Source of the DNA: Caldifarciminota bacterium | GTDB lineage: Bacteria; WOR-3; Hydrothermia; UBA1063; CAJXJZ01 | Assembly (NCBI GenBank): GCA_027073945.1 | Contig: JALTEL010000675.1 | Coordinates: forward strand, 1-14,683 | Direction of reading: 5' to 3' | DNA: 14,683 nucleotides | Shown: piece by piece, positions 6,215-13,714 of the stretch | Numbering within the stretch: the stretch's first letter is position 1 | How the letters are laid out: each line of letters starts with the position of its first letter | Notes under the pieces: model-generated | What the model was told of the DNA's origin: nothing | Seen by the model: only the letters and a program-made list of their open reading frames with translations | The model's database searches: none | Program-made: the position numbers and the translations under genes

Positions 6215-7324
6215 GTGAACAAAACTGTGCGCATTCTTCTACTAACTCCAGAATTACTGTCCATGGGGGGTATCCAACATCAGAACCGGTTACTAATTGC
6301 TGGATTAGATGAAATATTGGCTGAAATGCAAGGCTTCTTGAATGTGTTGGTGCTAAATGACAAAGTGCGCTCGCAACCTGCACCTGGATTAGAAGATTTA
6401 TGCGTAACTACAATTGATTACTTTGGTGGAAGCCGAGCTGCGTTTTTGCATCACTTTCTTGGTGTTGCACGACGTGCAGGTCTAACCATTTATGGTCACC
6501 TTGGTTTTTCCCTAATGAGCTTCCTGCAATCTGGAATACTTTCAAGGAGTAGGCGCTTGCTGATGCTTCACGGCATCGAGGCATGGGAAAGACGGTCTTT
6601 GTGGCATGCTTTGGCTGTCCGCTCCATGCATGGCTATCTATCTGTCAGCCGATACACATTGAAACGATTTAACCAGGCTTATTCGATCCCACCGTCAAAA
6701 TATACATTCATATTACCCAATATTGTGAGCTCTCTGTTTTTGAGTTCTGAGCCGAAGTTTGCTACAGGATTGGATAAAGCTCCTATATTGTTGAGTGTAA
6801 GTAGGCTGGCAACGCACGATAGACCTAAAGGAATTGATTTTGTTCTTCAGTCCCTCCCTTTAGTGATCAAAAGATTCCCTAATCTTCGATACATAATAGT
6901 TGGAGATGGAGTTGATCGCATCCGTTTAGAAGCGTTGGCGCATGATCTTAAACTATCTGAAAATGTTGAATTTTGTGGAAGTGTGCCAGATAAAACCCTT
7001 TATGATACCTACCATTCTTGCAGCATATTTGTTTTACCCAGCGTAAAAGAAGGGTTCGGAATTGTATATCTTGAAGCAATGGCATGTGGAAAACCAGTTG
7101 TTGCCGCTAACGCAACAGCCGTACCGGAAGTTGTAATTGATAGGGAAACTGGAATGCTGGTTGAATACGGGAATGTAAAAGAACTTGCAAATACGTTGAT
7201 AACTTTGCTTGAAAATCCATTATTACGTAAACGAATGGGGAAGGCAGGCAGGAAGCGTGTAGAACAGTTATTCACCTTCAATGCCATGAAAAAGCGCTTA
7301 TATAGTGTGCTCCATGAGCGATAG
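6215..7324 (+). CDS. GT4 family glycosyltransferase (GTG start)
   Basis: 369 residues, GT-B fold. The N-terminus VRILLLTPELLSMGGIQHQN (5-24) has the MGG/GG loop typical of GT4 enzymes. The C-terminal domain shows LLSVSRLA (192-199), IIVGDGVDR (227-235), SCSIFVLPS and E-x7-E at E279/E287 (EGFGIVYLE), followed by AMACGKPVVA. All canonical landmarks are present, so it should be an active cytoplasmic retaining transferase extending the lipid-linked oligosaccharide. Donor and linkage are unknown. GTG at 6215 is the earliest possible start, because TAG sits directly before it in frame, and the first beta strand begins at residue 5. The ribosome binding site is weak. A 72-bp gap separates it from the following broken GT4 gene. 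Confidence 0.88.
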   Translation: MNKTVRILLLTPELLSMGGIQHQNRLLIAGLDEILAEMQGFLNVLVLNDKVRSQPAPGLEDLCVTTIDYFGGSRAAFLHHFLGVARRAGLTIYGHLGFSLMSFLQSGILSRSRRLLMLHGIEAWERRSLWHALAVRSMHGYLSVSRYTLKRFNQAYSIPPSKYTFILPNIVSSLFLSSEPKFATGLDKAPILLSVSRLATHDRPKGIDFVLQSLPLVIKRFPNLRYIIVGDGVDRIRLEALAHDLKLSENVEFCGSVPDKTLYDTYHSCSIFVLPSVKEGFGIVYLEAMACGKPVVAANATAVPEVVIDRETGMLVEYGNVKELANTLITLLENPLLRKRMGKAGRKRVEQLFTFNAMKKRLYSVLHER

Positions 7325-7396
7325 AGACCTGTCGTGATCAATGCAATAACAGCCGTACGAAATAGCCCTTATTTAACCAACTGACTCAAACTTGAC

Positions 7397-8149
7397 ATGA
7401 GAATTCTCCATTTCATCCCCGTCTATAAACCTGCCTGGCAATATGGTGGACCGGTACGTAGCATAAGCCAGTTGTGCGAGGAATTGGTTAAGCAAGGTAT
7501 TACCGTTCATGTGGTTACTACTAACGCAAATGGCAAAGAAGAATTGGATGTTCCTATCAATCAACCAATTGATGTCGATGGTGTTCAAGTTATTTATTTT
7601 AAATATAATCGATTTCCTTGGGGGATAGATTCATTTGCTCTCCGTCGTAGTATTTATGATGTAATTGGTAAATATGATCTGCTTCATATGAGTGCGATGT
7701 GGCAACCATTGGCAATTCCGGTTGTAAGTGCCGCAAAAAAAGCGAGAGTTCCATATATCTACAGCTTGCGTGGTGGTGTAAATCCATGGCGTGGCGTAAT
7801 CGCGAATTGAAACATCGGATATACTGGGAGCTGTTTGAGCGGAAAGTCATTGCGGATGCAACAGCATTACATACCACTTGTGAGATGGAGCGAAGAGAAA
7901 CATTGTCACAAAAGGTTGGAGTTGGTCAAAAGTTTATTGTTGTGCCAAATGGCATTAAAACATCAGATTACAAAAGGAGTGAGAATGTCGCCATTTCCTT
8001 TCGTAAAGCAATGGGACTTTCATCTGAGCAAAAAATTATCCTTTCATTTGCTACAAGATGGCTATAATGGATATATCGTTAAGGCAAGAGATGTAAAGGA
8101 TTGGGGAAATGCAATGCTTCGCTATACATTGCTTAGCGATGACAAATAG
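7397..8149 (+). pseudogene. Broken GT4 glycosyltransferase: frameshift plus internal deletion
   Basis: The first frame (ATG 7397) reads MRILHFIPVYKPAWQYGGPV, a normal GT4 N-terminus, through SLRGGVNPW and then dies at TGA 7808-7810. A one-base indel near 7786-7795 moves the homologous reading to the next frame, giving WRNRELKHRIYWELFERKV, VVPNGI and EQKIILSF. Around 8045-8055 the sequence jumps, in a third frame, to QDGYNGYIVKARDVKDW, which is the extreme C-terminal part of a GT4 domain. About 130 codons of the nucleotide-sugar domain, including E-x7-E, are missing, compared with the ~380 residues of its intact relative at 10048-11184. The product cannot be functional. The high sequence-like integrity of the pieces suggests recent loss. 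Confidence 0.88.
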
Positions 8150-8369
8150 TTATAGATTATCATTACAGTTTACTCCGAAACGCTGGGGGGCTTATTTTTA
8201 CGAACGAATTAACGAATTGATAAAATAAGAAAGACTTAACCATCTTTACAAAAAACAATGGAGTCATTCTTGGTTGAATGCAAATGTTACTTCGATTTTT
8301 GGGCATGGTTTTATTCAATTAAATATGAATGATACAAATGAAGGCTGCATATTTGAAAGACATAAATAA
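8139..8369 (+). pseudogene. Unidentified coding relic before the GT2 gene
   Basis: One frame from ATG 8139 reads MTNSYRLSLQFTPKRWGAYF, continues to INELIK, has a single TAA at 8226-8228, then resumes ERLNHLYKKQWSHSWLNANV, IFGHGFIQLN and ends at 8367-8369 inside the next gene. The composition is protein-like, and just one stop interrupts 76 codons. I do not recognise a family. It overlaps the tail of the broken GT4 in another frame, so it may be the residue of a deleted gene. Chance cannot be excluded. Confidence 0.25.
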
Positions 8370-9210
8370 GTTGGTAACAGCTATTATCTTAACTTTAAAT
8401 GAAGAGAAAAATATTCAACGTTGCCTCAGTGCGTTAACTTGGGCCAATCGAATAGTAATAGTAGACTCTGGTAGCACAGACAAGACGGTAGAATACGCTG
8501 AAGGATTTGGCTGTGAGGTGTATTTTAATTCGTGGTCTGGATTTGCGGAGCAACGGAATTGGGCGTTAGATAATACAAATATTGATACAGAATGGGTGCT
8601 GTTTATTGATGCGGATGAAGTGGTTACCGAAAAGCTTCAGGAAGAAATTGTTCGGGCTGTTAAATCTGACGAATATAACGTCTATTATCTTTGTTTCAAG
8701 GTGATGCTTTTTGGAAAATGGGTAAAGAGGAGTTCTTGCTTTCCGGTGTGGCATCCTCGCTTACTTCGTTTTGGGAAAGTTCGTTATAAAGAAGCGATAA
8801 CCAAACATGCTGAGACTTGGGATGTGGAGGGAAATGTCGGATTTATTCATGAGCCATATATTCATTACAACTTTTCTAAAGGATTAACCGATTGGTTTCG
8901 CAAGCATAACCAGCTTTCAACGATGGAATGCGAGGCTTTTTTTAATCTGAAAGGTGGTTTTTGGCCTGCTTTGCGTGGTTGTTTTCAAAAGAATAGGCAA
9001 AAGGCACGGCAAAGTCTGCGGGAACTTTCATACTATTTGCCTATGCGTCCACTTATCAAATTTATTTATTTATTTTTTATTCGAGGAGGCATATTTGATG
9101 GCCCAGCCGGGTGGATGTATTGCACGCTATATACCGCCTATGAGATCATGATTTGTGCTAAGATTGCGGAAAAGAGATATCAAATGAAAAAAACTTATGG
9201 GGATCATTAA
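8329..9210 (+). CDS. GT2 family glycosyltransferase, WaaE/KdtX-like
   Basis: 293 residues, single GT-A domain. VTAIILTLNEEKNI (16-29) and DSGSTDKT (46-53) form the nucleotide-binding start. AEQRNWAL (74-81) and LFIDADE (91-97) follow, with the metal-binding DxD as D94-A-D96. The NEE/DSGS/QRN/DADE arrangement is that of the WaaE/KdtX-like group, inverting enzymes that add sugars to LPS core or repeat units. A hydrophobic stretch near 240-252 (IKFIYLFFI) and the C-terminal basic tail suggest membrane association. The substrate is unknown. The start is uncertain: ATG 8329 lacks a ribosome binding site, and Met4 (8338) or an internal start just before VTAII are possible. It follows the decayed region without an apparent promoter. 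Confidence 0.88.
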   Translation: MIQMKAAYLKDINKLVTAIILTLNEEKNIQRCLSALTWANRIVIVDSGSTDKTVEYAEGFGCEVYFNSWSGFAEQRNWALDNTNIDTEWVLFIDADEVVTEKLQEEIVRAVKSDEYNVYYLCFKVMLFGKWVKRSSCFPVWHPRLLRFGKVRYKEAITKHAETWDVEGNVGFIHEPYIHYNFSKGLTDWFRKHNQLSTMECEAFFNLKGGFWPALRGCFQKNRQKARQSLRELSYYLPMRPLIKFIYLFFIRGGIFDGPAGWMYCTLYTAYEIMICAKIAEKRYQMKKTYGDH

Positions 9211-9298
9211 AAATCTGAGCAAAAGGATGCTACTATATGTAAAATTATGCTTGGTCATGAGGATTTATCATCGCTCGATTTTTGATTAAGGGTAAGTT

Positions 9299-10051
9299 AT
9301 GAAAAACATAACTAAATTTATCAGTGAATTAGCCGAAATAACCCGAGGGTTTGGTTTTCTTTTCGCATTCAGGTATTTTTTTCTGACATTAAAAGCTTTG
9401 CCGAAAGTTTTGAGAACAGGCAGTCTGGGGCCTGTTGACAAACTCATAACTTGCCGTCTGCAGGTTAAAAAATGGGGGTATGTATTCGAGTTTGAGCCGG
9501 ATGCAATTCCCCTCATCAGAGAATTGATTCTTCACAATTGCTATGGTTTCGATACTTCACGCAATTATAATACAATAATTGACTTGGGCGCAAATCGCGG
9601 AGTTTTTACCGCCATTGCAGCGAAAAAAGCCAAACAGGTCATTTGCGTTGAGTGCGATAGCAAAAGTATGCCTGAAAAATTCGCACGAACTATGGAAATG
9701 AACAATATCCAAAATGCAGTTTTTATAAACAAATTTGCCTCATCAGTTACCCAAGATAATACCGTTAGCTTAAATTACATCGTCAAAGAATTGAACTTGA
9801 GAGAGATATCTTTTCTCAAGATTGATATAGAAGGAGCGGAAAAAGAGTTATTTTCAAAAAATTTGGAATGGCTATCCGTGACAAACGAGATTTCAATGGA
9901 AGTCCATCCCTGCTTTGGCGTTGATACAGACGAACTGCTTTCGATTTTGAAAAGACATGGATTCCGTTGCACCCTCCTTAACAAAGATTTTTGGCCTGTA
10001 AGTGAACTGGCATCGGAAAGTATGGGTTATATCCGAGCACAAAAAGCATGA
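9299..10051 (+). CDS. FkbM family methyltransferase
   Basis: 250 residues. The SAM-binding motif IIDLGANRG lies at 93-101, VICVECD at 114-120 supplies the acidic end of strand 2, and LKIDIEGAE at 173-181 is the FkbM hallmark, followed by a late ISMEVHP strand. FkbM-type enzymes O-methylate hydroxyl groups on polyketides and sugars, and in polysaccharide loci they are taken to methylate glycan residues. The residue here is unknown. About 90 residues precede the Rossmann domain, including a hydrophobic patch (GFLFAFRYFFLTL, 19-31) that may touch the membrane. AAGGGTAAG directly precedes the ATG and fixes the start. The stop overlaps the next ATG by 4 bp, so the pair is probably co-translated. 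It is a second methyltransferase, unrelated to the zinc-ribbon one. Confidence 0.88.
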   Translation: MKNITKFISELAEITRGFGFLFAFRYFFLTLKALPKVLRTGSLGPVDKLITCRLQVKKWGYVFEFEPDAIPLIRELILHNCYGFDTSRNYNTIIDLGANRGVFTAIAAKKAKQVICVECDSKSMPEKFARTMEMNNIQNAVFINKFASSVTQDNTVSLNYIVKELNLREISFLKIDIEGAEKELFSKNLEWLSVTNEISMEVHPCFGVDTDELLSILKRHGFRCTLLNKDFWPVSELASESMGYIRAQKA

Positions 10052-11184
10052 AACATCCCCGTTTTTTATTTGTAAATACCCACTATATACCAGATTACCA
10101 TTATGGCGGCGTTGTAGAAAGTGGTAGTAAACTGTTTAAATATCTTAAACGATTGGCCGATTTTAGACTTTCCTGCGTAAGTAAAAAACCCGAAGTAGTG
10201 AAAAAATATTTATCGGACAAAGATCATTGCTATAAATCTATTTATTTTCATAGATTTGCTGTTTCGTTTGAAGCTATTTTGGGACTATGGCAAGACGTAA
10301 AAAAAGCAGATGCGCTTCTAATAAATGGTATTTTTACTTTTCCTGTTACGTTTGCGGCATTGTACGCTATCATTTTGTGTAAGCCTTTTATTGTGGCGAC
10401 GAGGGGTGGGTTGGAGCCGTGGCGTGTTGCACATAAAAAATGGAAAAAATATTTTTATATAAGATTTGCGACTCTACCTTTGATGAGAAAAGCAAAATAT
10501 GTACATGTAACTTCTTCCGAAGAGGAGAAGAATATTAAGGCGTTGGGTTTTCAAAATACCTTAAATGTCTCAAATGGAATAGATGTAGAGGACTTTCAAT
10601 ATTTGCCGGAAAAAAATTCTTTCAGCGGAGAGTATAGAGGGAAATTTATATTTTTGTTTATGTCCAGAACGGATAAAGAAAAAGGATTAGATATTTTAAT
10701 CAAGGCATATAGAGAATTTTGCGATTTATTTGGAACTAAGGATCATCTTTTGTTGATTGTAGGCCCTGACAATCAAAATTATTTAAAAAGAATGCGCTTA
10801 GATTATAAAAAGGAAAATATAGAATATATTAACGGTGTTTACGGTAAAGATAAAATAAAATTTATTAGAAGAGCTGATGTAGTCATTTTACCCTCGTATA
10901 GTGAAAATTTCGGTAATATAATAGCGGAAGCTTTGGCATGTGAGAGGCCAGTTATTACAACAACGGGAACTCCTTGGCAAGAAATAAAGCAAATTGGTTG
11001 TGGTTTTTACATAAAGCCTGAAATCAGAGAACTTGTTGGAGCGATGGAGAAGGCGTATCGAATGGACAAAAAAGAGTTAGAAGAGATGGGTAAGAAGGGC
11101 AGAAAATATATTTTTGAAAATTTTGATTGGGGGATAAAGGCAAAAGAAATATACAATTATTTAAGAGAATTTGTAATAGAGTAG
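10048..11184 (+). CDS. GT4 family glycosyltransferase, AT-rich
   Basis: 378 residues, GT-B fold. The N-terminus has FVNTHYIPDYHYGGVVESG (8-26) and RGGLEPW at 119-125. The C-terminal domain has IFLFMSRTDKEKG (201-213), LLIVGP (235-240), RADVVILPS and E-x7-E at E286/E294 (ENFGNIIAE). It belongs to the same subgroup as the broken GT4 at 7397-8149, which has the matching YGGPV and RGGVNPW blocks. It may therefore perform the step the broken gene once did, or a similar one. The gene is unusually lysine-rich and A/T-rich (AAA, ATA and AAT codons, KKWKKYFY) compared with its neighbours, which suggests separate acquisition. It is coupled to the FkbM gene by a 4-bp overlap. Sugar specificity is unknown. 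Confidence 0.89.
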   Translation: MKHPRFLFVNTHYIPDYHYGGVVESGSKLFKYLKRLADFRLSCVSKKPEVVKKYLSDKDHCYKSIYFHRFAVSFEAILGLWQDVKKADALLINGIFTFPVTFAALYAIILCKPFIVATRGGLEPWRVAHKKWKKYFYIRFATLPLMRKAKYVHVTSSEEEKNIKALGFQNTLNVSNGIDVEDFQYLPEKNSFSGEYRGKFIFLFMSRTDKEKGLDILIKAYREFCDLFGTKDHLLLIVGPDNQNYLKRMRLDYKKENIEYINGVYGKDKIKFIRRADVVILPSYSENFGNIIAEALACERPVITTTGTPWQEIKQIGCGFYIKPEIRELVGAMEKAYRMDKKELEEMGKKGRKYIFENFDWGIKAKEIYNYLREFVIE

Positions 11185-11185
11185 T

Positions 11186-11290
11186 GTGAAAGTTTCAATA
11201 ATTACCGCCTGCTTCAATTCTAAAGATACGATAGAGCAAGCTATCAAATCTGTGGCTGGCCAAACTACATTTGTCTTGGTTCAGCGTTAA
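11186..11290 (+). pseudogene. N-terminal stub of a GT2 glycosyltransferase
   Basis: A GTG at 11186 opens VKVSIITACFNSKDTIEQAI and continues KSVAGQT before FVLVQR and TAA at 11288-11290. The first 27 residues match the WcaA-type GT2 opening (VSIITACFNS...TIEQAIKSV.GQT), where a full enzyme would go on to IDGxSxDGT and DxD over about 250 residues. The match stops at residue 27-28, so the rest was deleted at about position 11268. The following gene starts directly after the TAA. A 34-residue product would have no transferase activity, though its translation might couple to the downstream gene. Confidence 0.78.
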
Positions 11291-12556
11291 ATGCAGAATG
11301 CCAGTATGAAGTCAGCTAATGAGCTTGTTACCCCAAGTGCATGGGTGGTTTCTGAGCTATATTATCCGGAACAGACATCAACAGGCCATTTTCTAACGGG
11401 AATTGCAGAAGGCCTGGTGCGAAAACTTCCAGTGAGCGTTTTATCTGTTCAGCCAACTTATGCGGCACGTGGCGTGAGAGTTCCAAAGTTTGAGATACAT
11501 AATGGTGTGCGGATTTATCGTTGTCCATCCATAACTTTGGATAAAAATAGAATAATATTTAAGCTTGCTAATTTTGTGAGTATTAGTCTTTCTATTTTTG
11601 TGCAAGCGGTGCGGCGGTTTAAATCAAAAGATGTTGTGTTGGTTGTGACAAATCCTCCTGTTTTGCCTTTTTTGATAGTTTTAGCCTGTAGATTAAAAAG
11701 GGCAAAGTTTTTATTGTTGATCCATGATGTATATCCGGAAGTTTTAGCCGTGACAGGTTTTATCAAACCAAAGGGGTTCCTAACTCGATTAATTTCCCGG
11801 TTTTCTCGACGCTTATACTTGAGTGCTGCCAGGATTATTGTGCTGGGAAGGGACATGAAAAAGATCGTAGGCGAAAAAATGAATGGCCGAACTTCTTCCA
11901 TAGTGATTATTCCTAATTGGGGAGATGTGGATAATGTGTTCCCACAGAAGCGTTCTGACAATTCTTTTTTAAAGAAACTTGGCATTGTTGACAAATTTGT
12001 TATCCAGTTTTCAGGTAATATAGGGCGTACGCATAATTTGGAAATTATAGTGCAAGCTGCGGAACAATTACGTTCTCATGATAGATTTCATTTTTTATGT
12101 ATTGGATGGGGAGCGAAACGCAGTTGGTTAGAGAGGGAGCTGGCCCAAAGACAGCTTACTAATTTTACAATTTCCGACTATGTGCCGAGAGAGCAATTAG
12201 TAACTTCACTAAATGCTTGTGATGTTACGATTATTCCATTTATATCGGGAATGAGTGGCATTTCTGTGCCGAGTCGTATGTACAATGTAATGGCCGCGGG
12301 AAAGCCAATCATTGCAGTGGCTGATGAAGACTCAGAATTAGCGATGGTGATTCAGGAGGAAGACATTGGCTGGGTTGTGCCGCCTGGCAGGCCCGATAAG
12401 CTAGTAAGCATTATTTTGGAAGCGCAGGCGCAACCTGAAAAGCTAATGGCTATGGGATCTCGTGCCCGCCAGGTGGTTGAAAATAAGTATTCCCGTGAAC
12501 ATGCTATTAAATCTTATCTCGCTTTGTTTCAAAAACTATTTGATAATTATGGGTAA
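11291..12556 (+). CDS. WbuB/WcaI-like GT4 glycosyltransferase
   Basis: 421 residues, GT-B fold. WVVSELYYPEQTSTGHFL (18-35) is the typical WcaI/WbuB opening. VVTNPPVLPF (118-127), LIHDVYPE (143-150), SGNIGRTHN (241-249) and the donor-site block PSRMYNVMAAGKP (327-339) follow, the last replacing the E-x7-E region as usual in this subgroup. WbuB of Escherichia coli is associated with L-FucNAc transfer. In gammaproteobacterial clusters this family commonly sits next to a WbpV-like reductase and WbpL, acting early on the lipid-linked acceptor. That placement is seen here, while the exact sugar is inferred. The ATG abuts the TAA of the GT2 stub, and Met6 (11306) is an alternative start. It overlaps the next gene by 8 bp. 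Confidence 0.88.
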   Translation: MQNASMKSANELVTPSAWVVSELYYPEQTSTGHFLTGIAEGLVRKLPVSVLSVQPTYAARGVRVPKFEIHNGVRIYRCPSITLDKNRIIFKLANFVSISLSIFVQAVRRFKSKDVVLVVTNPPVLPFLIVLACRLKRAKFLLLIHDVYPEVLAVTGFIKPKGFLTRLISRFSRRLYLSAARIIVLGRDMKKIVGEKMNGRTSSIVIIPNWGDVDNVFPQKRSDNSFLKKLGIVDKFVIQFSGNIGRTHNLEIIVQAAEQLRSHDRFHFLCIGWGAKRSWLERELAQRQLTNFTISDYVPREQLVTSLNACDVTIIPFISGMSGISVPSRMYNVMAAGKPIIAVADEDSELAMVIQEEDIGWVVPPGRPDKLVSIILEAQAQPEKLMAMGSRARQVVENKYSREHAIKSYLALFQKLFDNYG

Positions 12557-13541
12557 ATTCAAGCCTCGACGGATATTGGTTACTGGCGCGAACGGTTTTT
12601 TGGGCTCTGAGGTTGTGCGCCAAGCAGTCGCTGAAAACTTGTTGGTGCGAGCAACAGGTAGAATGCCGAATTTTTTTCTGCCAGGCGTAGAATATTGCCA
12701 AGCAGATATTCTTGATCCTGAAAGCTTGCGGCCTATTGTCAAGGATGTTGATGCTGTTGTCCATGCCGCTGGATTGGCCCATATTTTTGGGCGATCTGCC
12801 GTTGAAAAGGCACCGTTTCATGCTGTCAACGTAATAGGAACAGCAAATGTTGCGAAAGAGGCCAGTAAAGCTGGTGTTGGCCTTTTTATTTTGATTAGTT
12901 CCGTTTCAGTGTATGGAGATGGTACGTTGGGGGCTACTGAGAATTCGCTCTGTCATCCTCAGGGACCTTATGCTGTCAGTAAGTGGGAGGCAGAGCAGCA
13001 GGCGATTGAGGTCGCTCAAAATGGGAATATGCGTCTTATCATTTTTCGTTTAGCCACCCTTTATGGCGAAGGTGACCCAGGTAATGTTGCCCGGCTCATG
13101 CGCTCAATAGATAAAGGAAGATTTATTTGGATTGGGGATGGTTCAAACAAAAAAAGCCTGATTTATCGCGGGGACGCTGCCAGAGCTTGCTTGATCGCGC
13201 TTCAGGCGAATATTTCGGCTGATGTTGACATTTTTAATATCTCAGCATCGCCGGTAATTATGTCAGATGTAATTGAAGGATTGGCAGCCGCTCTGGGGCG
13301 AAATCCGCCTCGTTGGCGTTTTCCGGCCTCGCTTGCTGTTAATCTTTCGAGAATAGCCGCCAAGTTGACTCGTAGAAGAGGGCGATTTGGCACATTGGAG
13401 CTTACCCTTCAGAAATGGCTTTCTGATGATATTTATGACGCAAGTAAATTCAATAGTAAATTTGGGGTTAAGGCGAAGGTTGATCTTACCGAAGGTTTGT
13501 ACCGTGAAGTTGGCTGGTATCGAAAAACTCAGCATAAATAG
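12549..13541 (+). CDS. NAD(P)-dependent SDR, WbpV-like UDP-4-keto-sugar reductase/epimerase
   Basis: 330 residues, extended short-chain dehydrogenase. The Rossmann motif TGANGFLG is at 12-19, ADILD at 52-56, and VHAAGLAH at 71-78. ISSVSVYG (116-123) carries the catalytic Ser region and Y141xxxK145 (YAVSK) the catalytic Tyr-Lys pair. The context between WbuB-like and WbpL-like genes resembles clusters where WbpV reduces UDP-4-keto-6-deoxy-GlcNAc to UDP-D-QuiNAc for the initiating transferase. A 4-epimerase or UDP-D-FucNAc-forming reductase is the alternative. ATG 12549 is preferred over an upstream frame to 12462, because that extension lies entirely inside the preceding gene and the Rossmann strand starts at residue 8. 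The overlap with the preceding gene implies translational coupling. Confidence 0.88.
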   Translation: MGKFKPRRILVTGANGFLGSEVVRQAVAENLLVRATGRMPNFFLPGVEYCQADILDPESLRPIVKDVDAVVHAAGLAHIFGRSAVEKAPFHAVNVIGTANVAKEASKAGVGLFILISSVSVYGDGTLGATENSLCHPQGPYAVSKWEAEQQAIEVAQNGNMRLIIFRLATLYGEGDPGNVARLMRSIDKGRFIWIGDGSNKKSLIYRGDAARACLIALQANISADVDIFNISASPVIMSDVIEGLAAALGRNPPRWRFPASLAVNLSRIAAKLTRRRGRFGTLELTLQKWLSDDIYDASKFNSKFGVKAKVDLTEGLYREVGWYRKTQHK

Positions 13542-13714
13542 ACTATGCTAACGGGAAGCAGTGAATTTTTCAGGCGGGAATTGTCTGCTGTCAGTCCCCT
13601 CATGTTAAAGGTCCAAAAGGAAAGGCATTGTTGGGAATGGAAGGAATTTTAAGGAAGATTGAGGGTTCATTCTTTGCCATGGGCCTATTATCTCTTTGCA
13701 GTGTTGAGCCATAT

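Noticed and set aside
9247..9285. IMLGHEDLSS, resembling the LGHxxxxTT box of tyrosine recombinases
   Set aside because: Only about ten residues match. It is followed directly by a stop, with no other recombinase motif nearby, so it is too short to call an integrase relic.
11515..11994. 159-codon minus-strand ORF within the WbuB-like gene
   Set aside because: It is an antisense shadow of a clearly recognised GT4 gene, with no motif or ribosome binding site of its own.
12462..12548. 29-codon N-terminal extension of the SDR gene
   Set aside because: It lies wholly inside the WbuB-like gene in another frame. The Rossmann strand begins right after the ATG at 12549, which is the better start.
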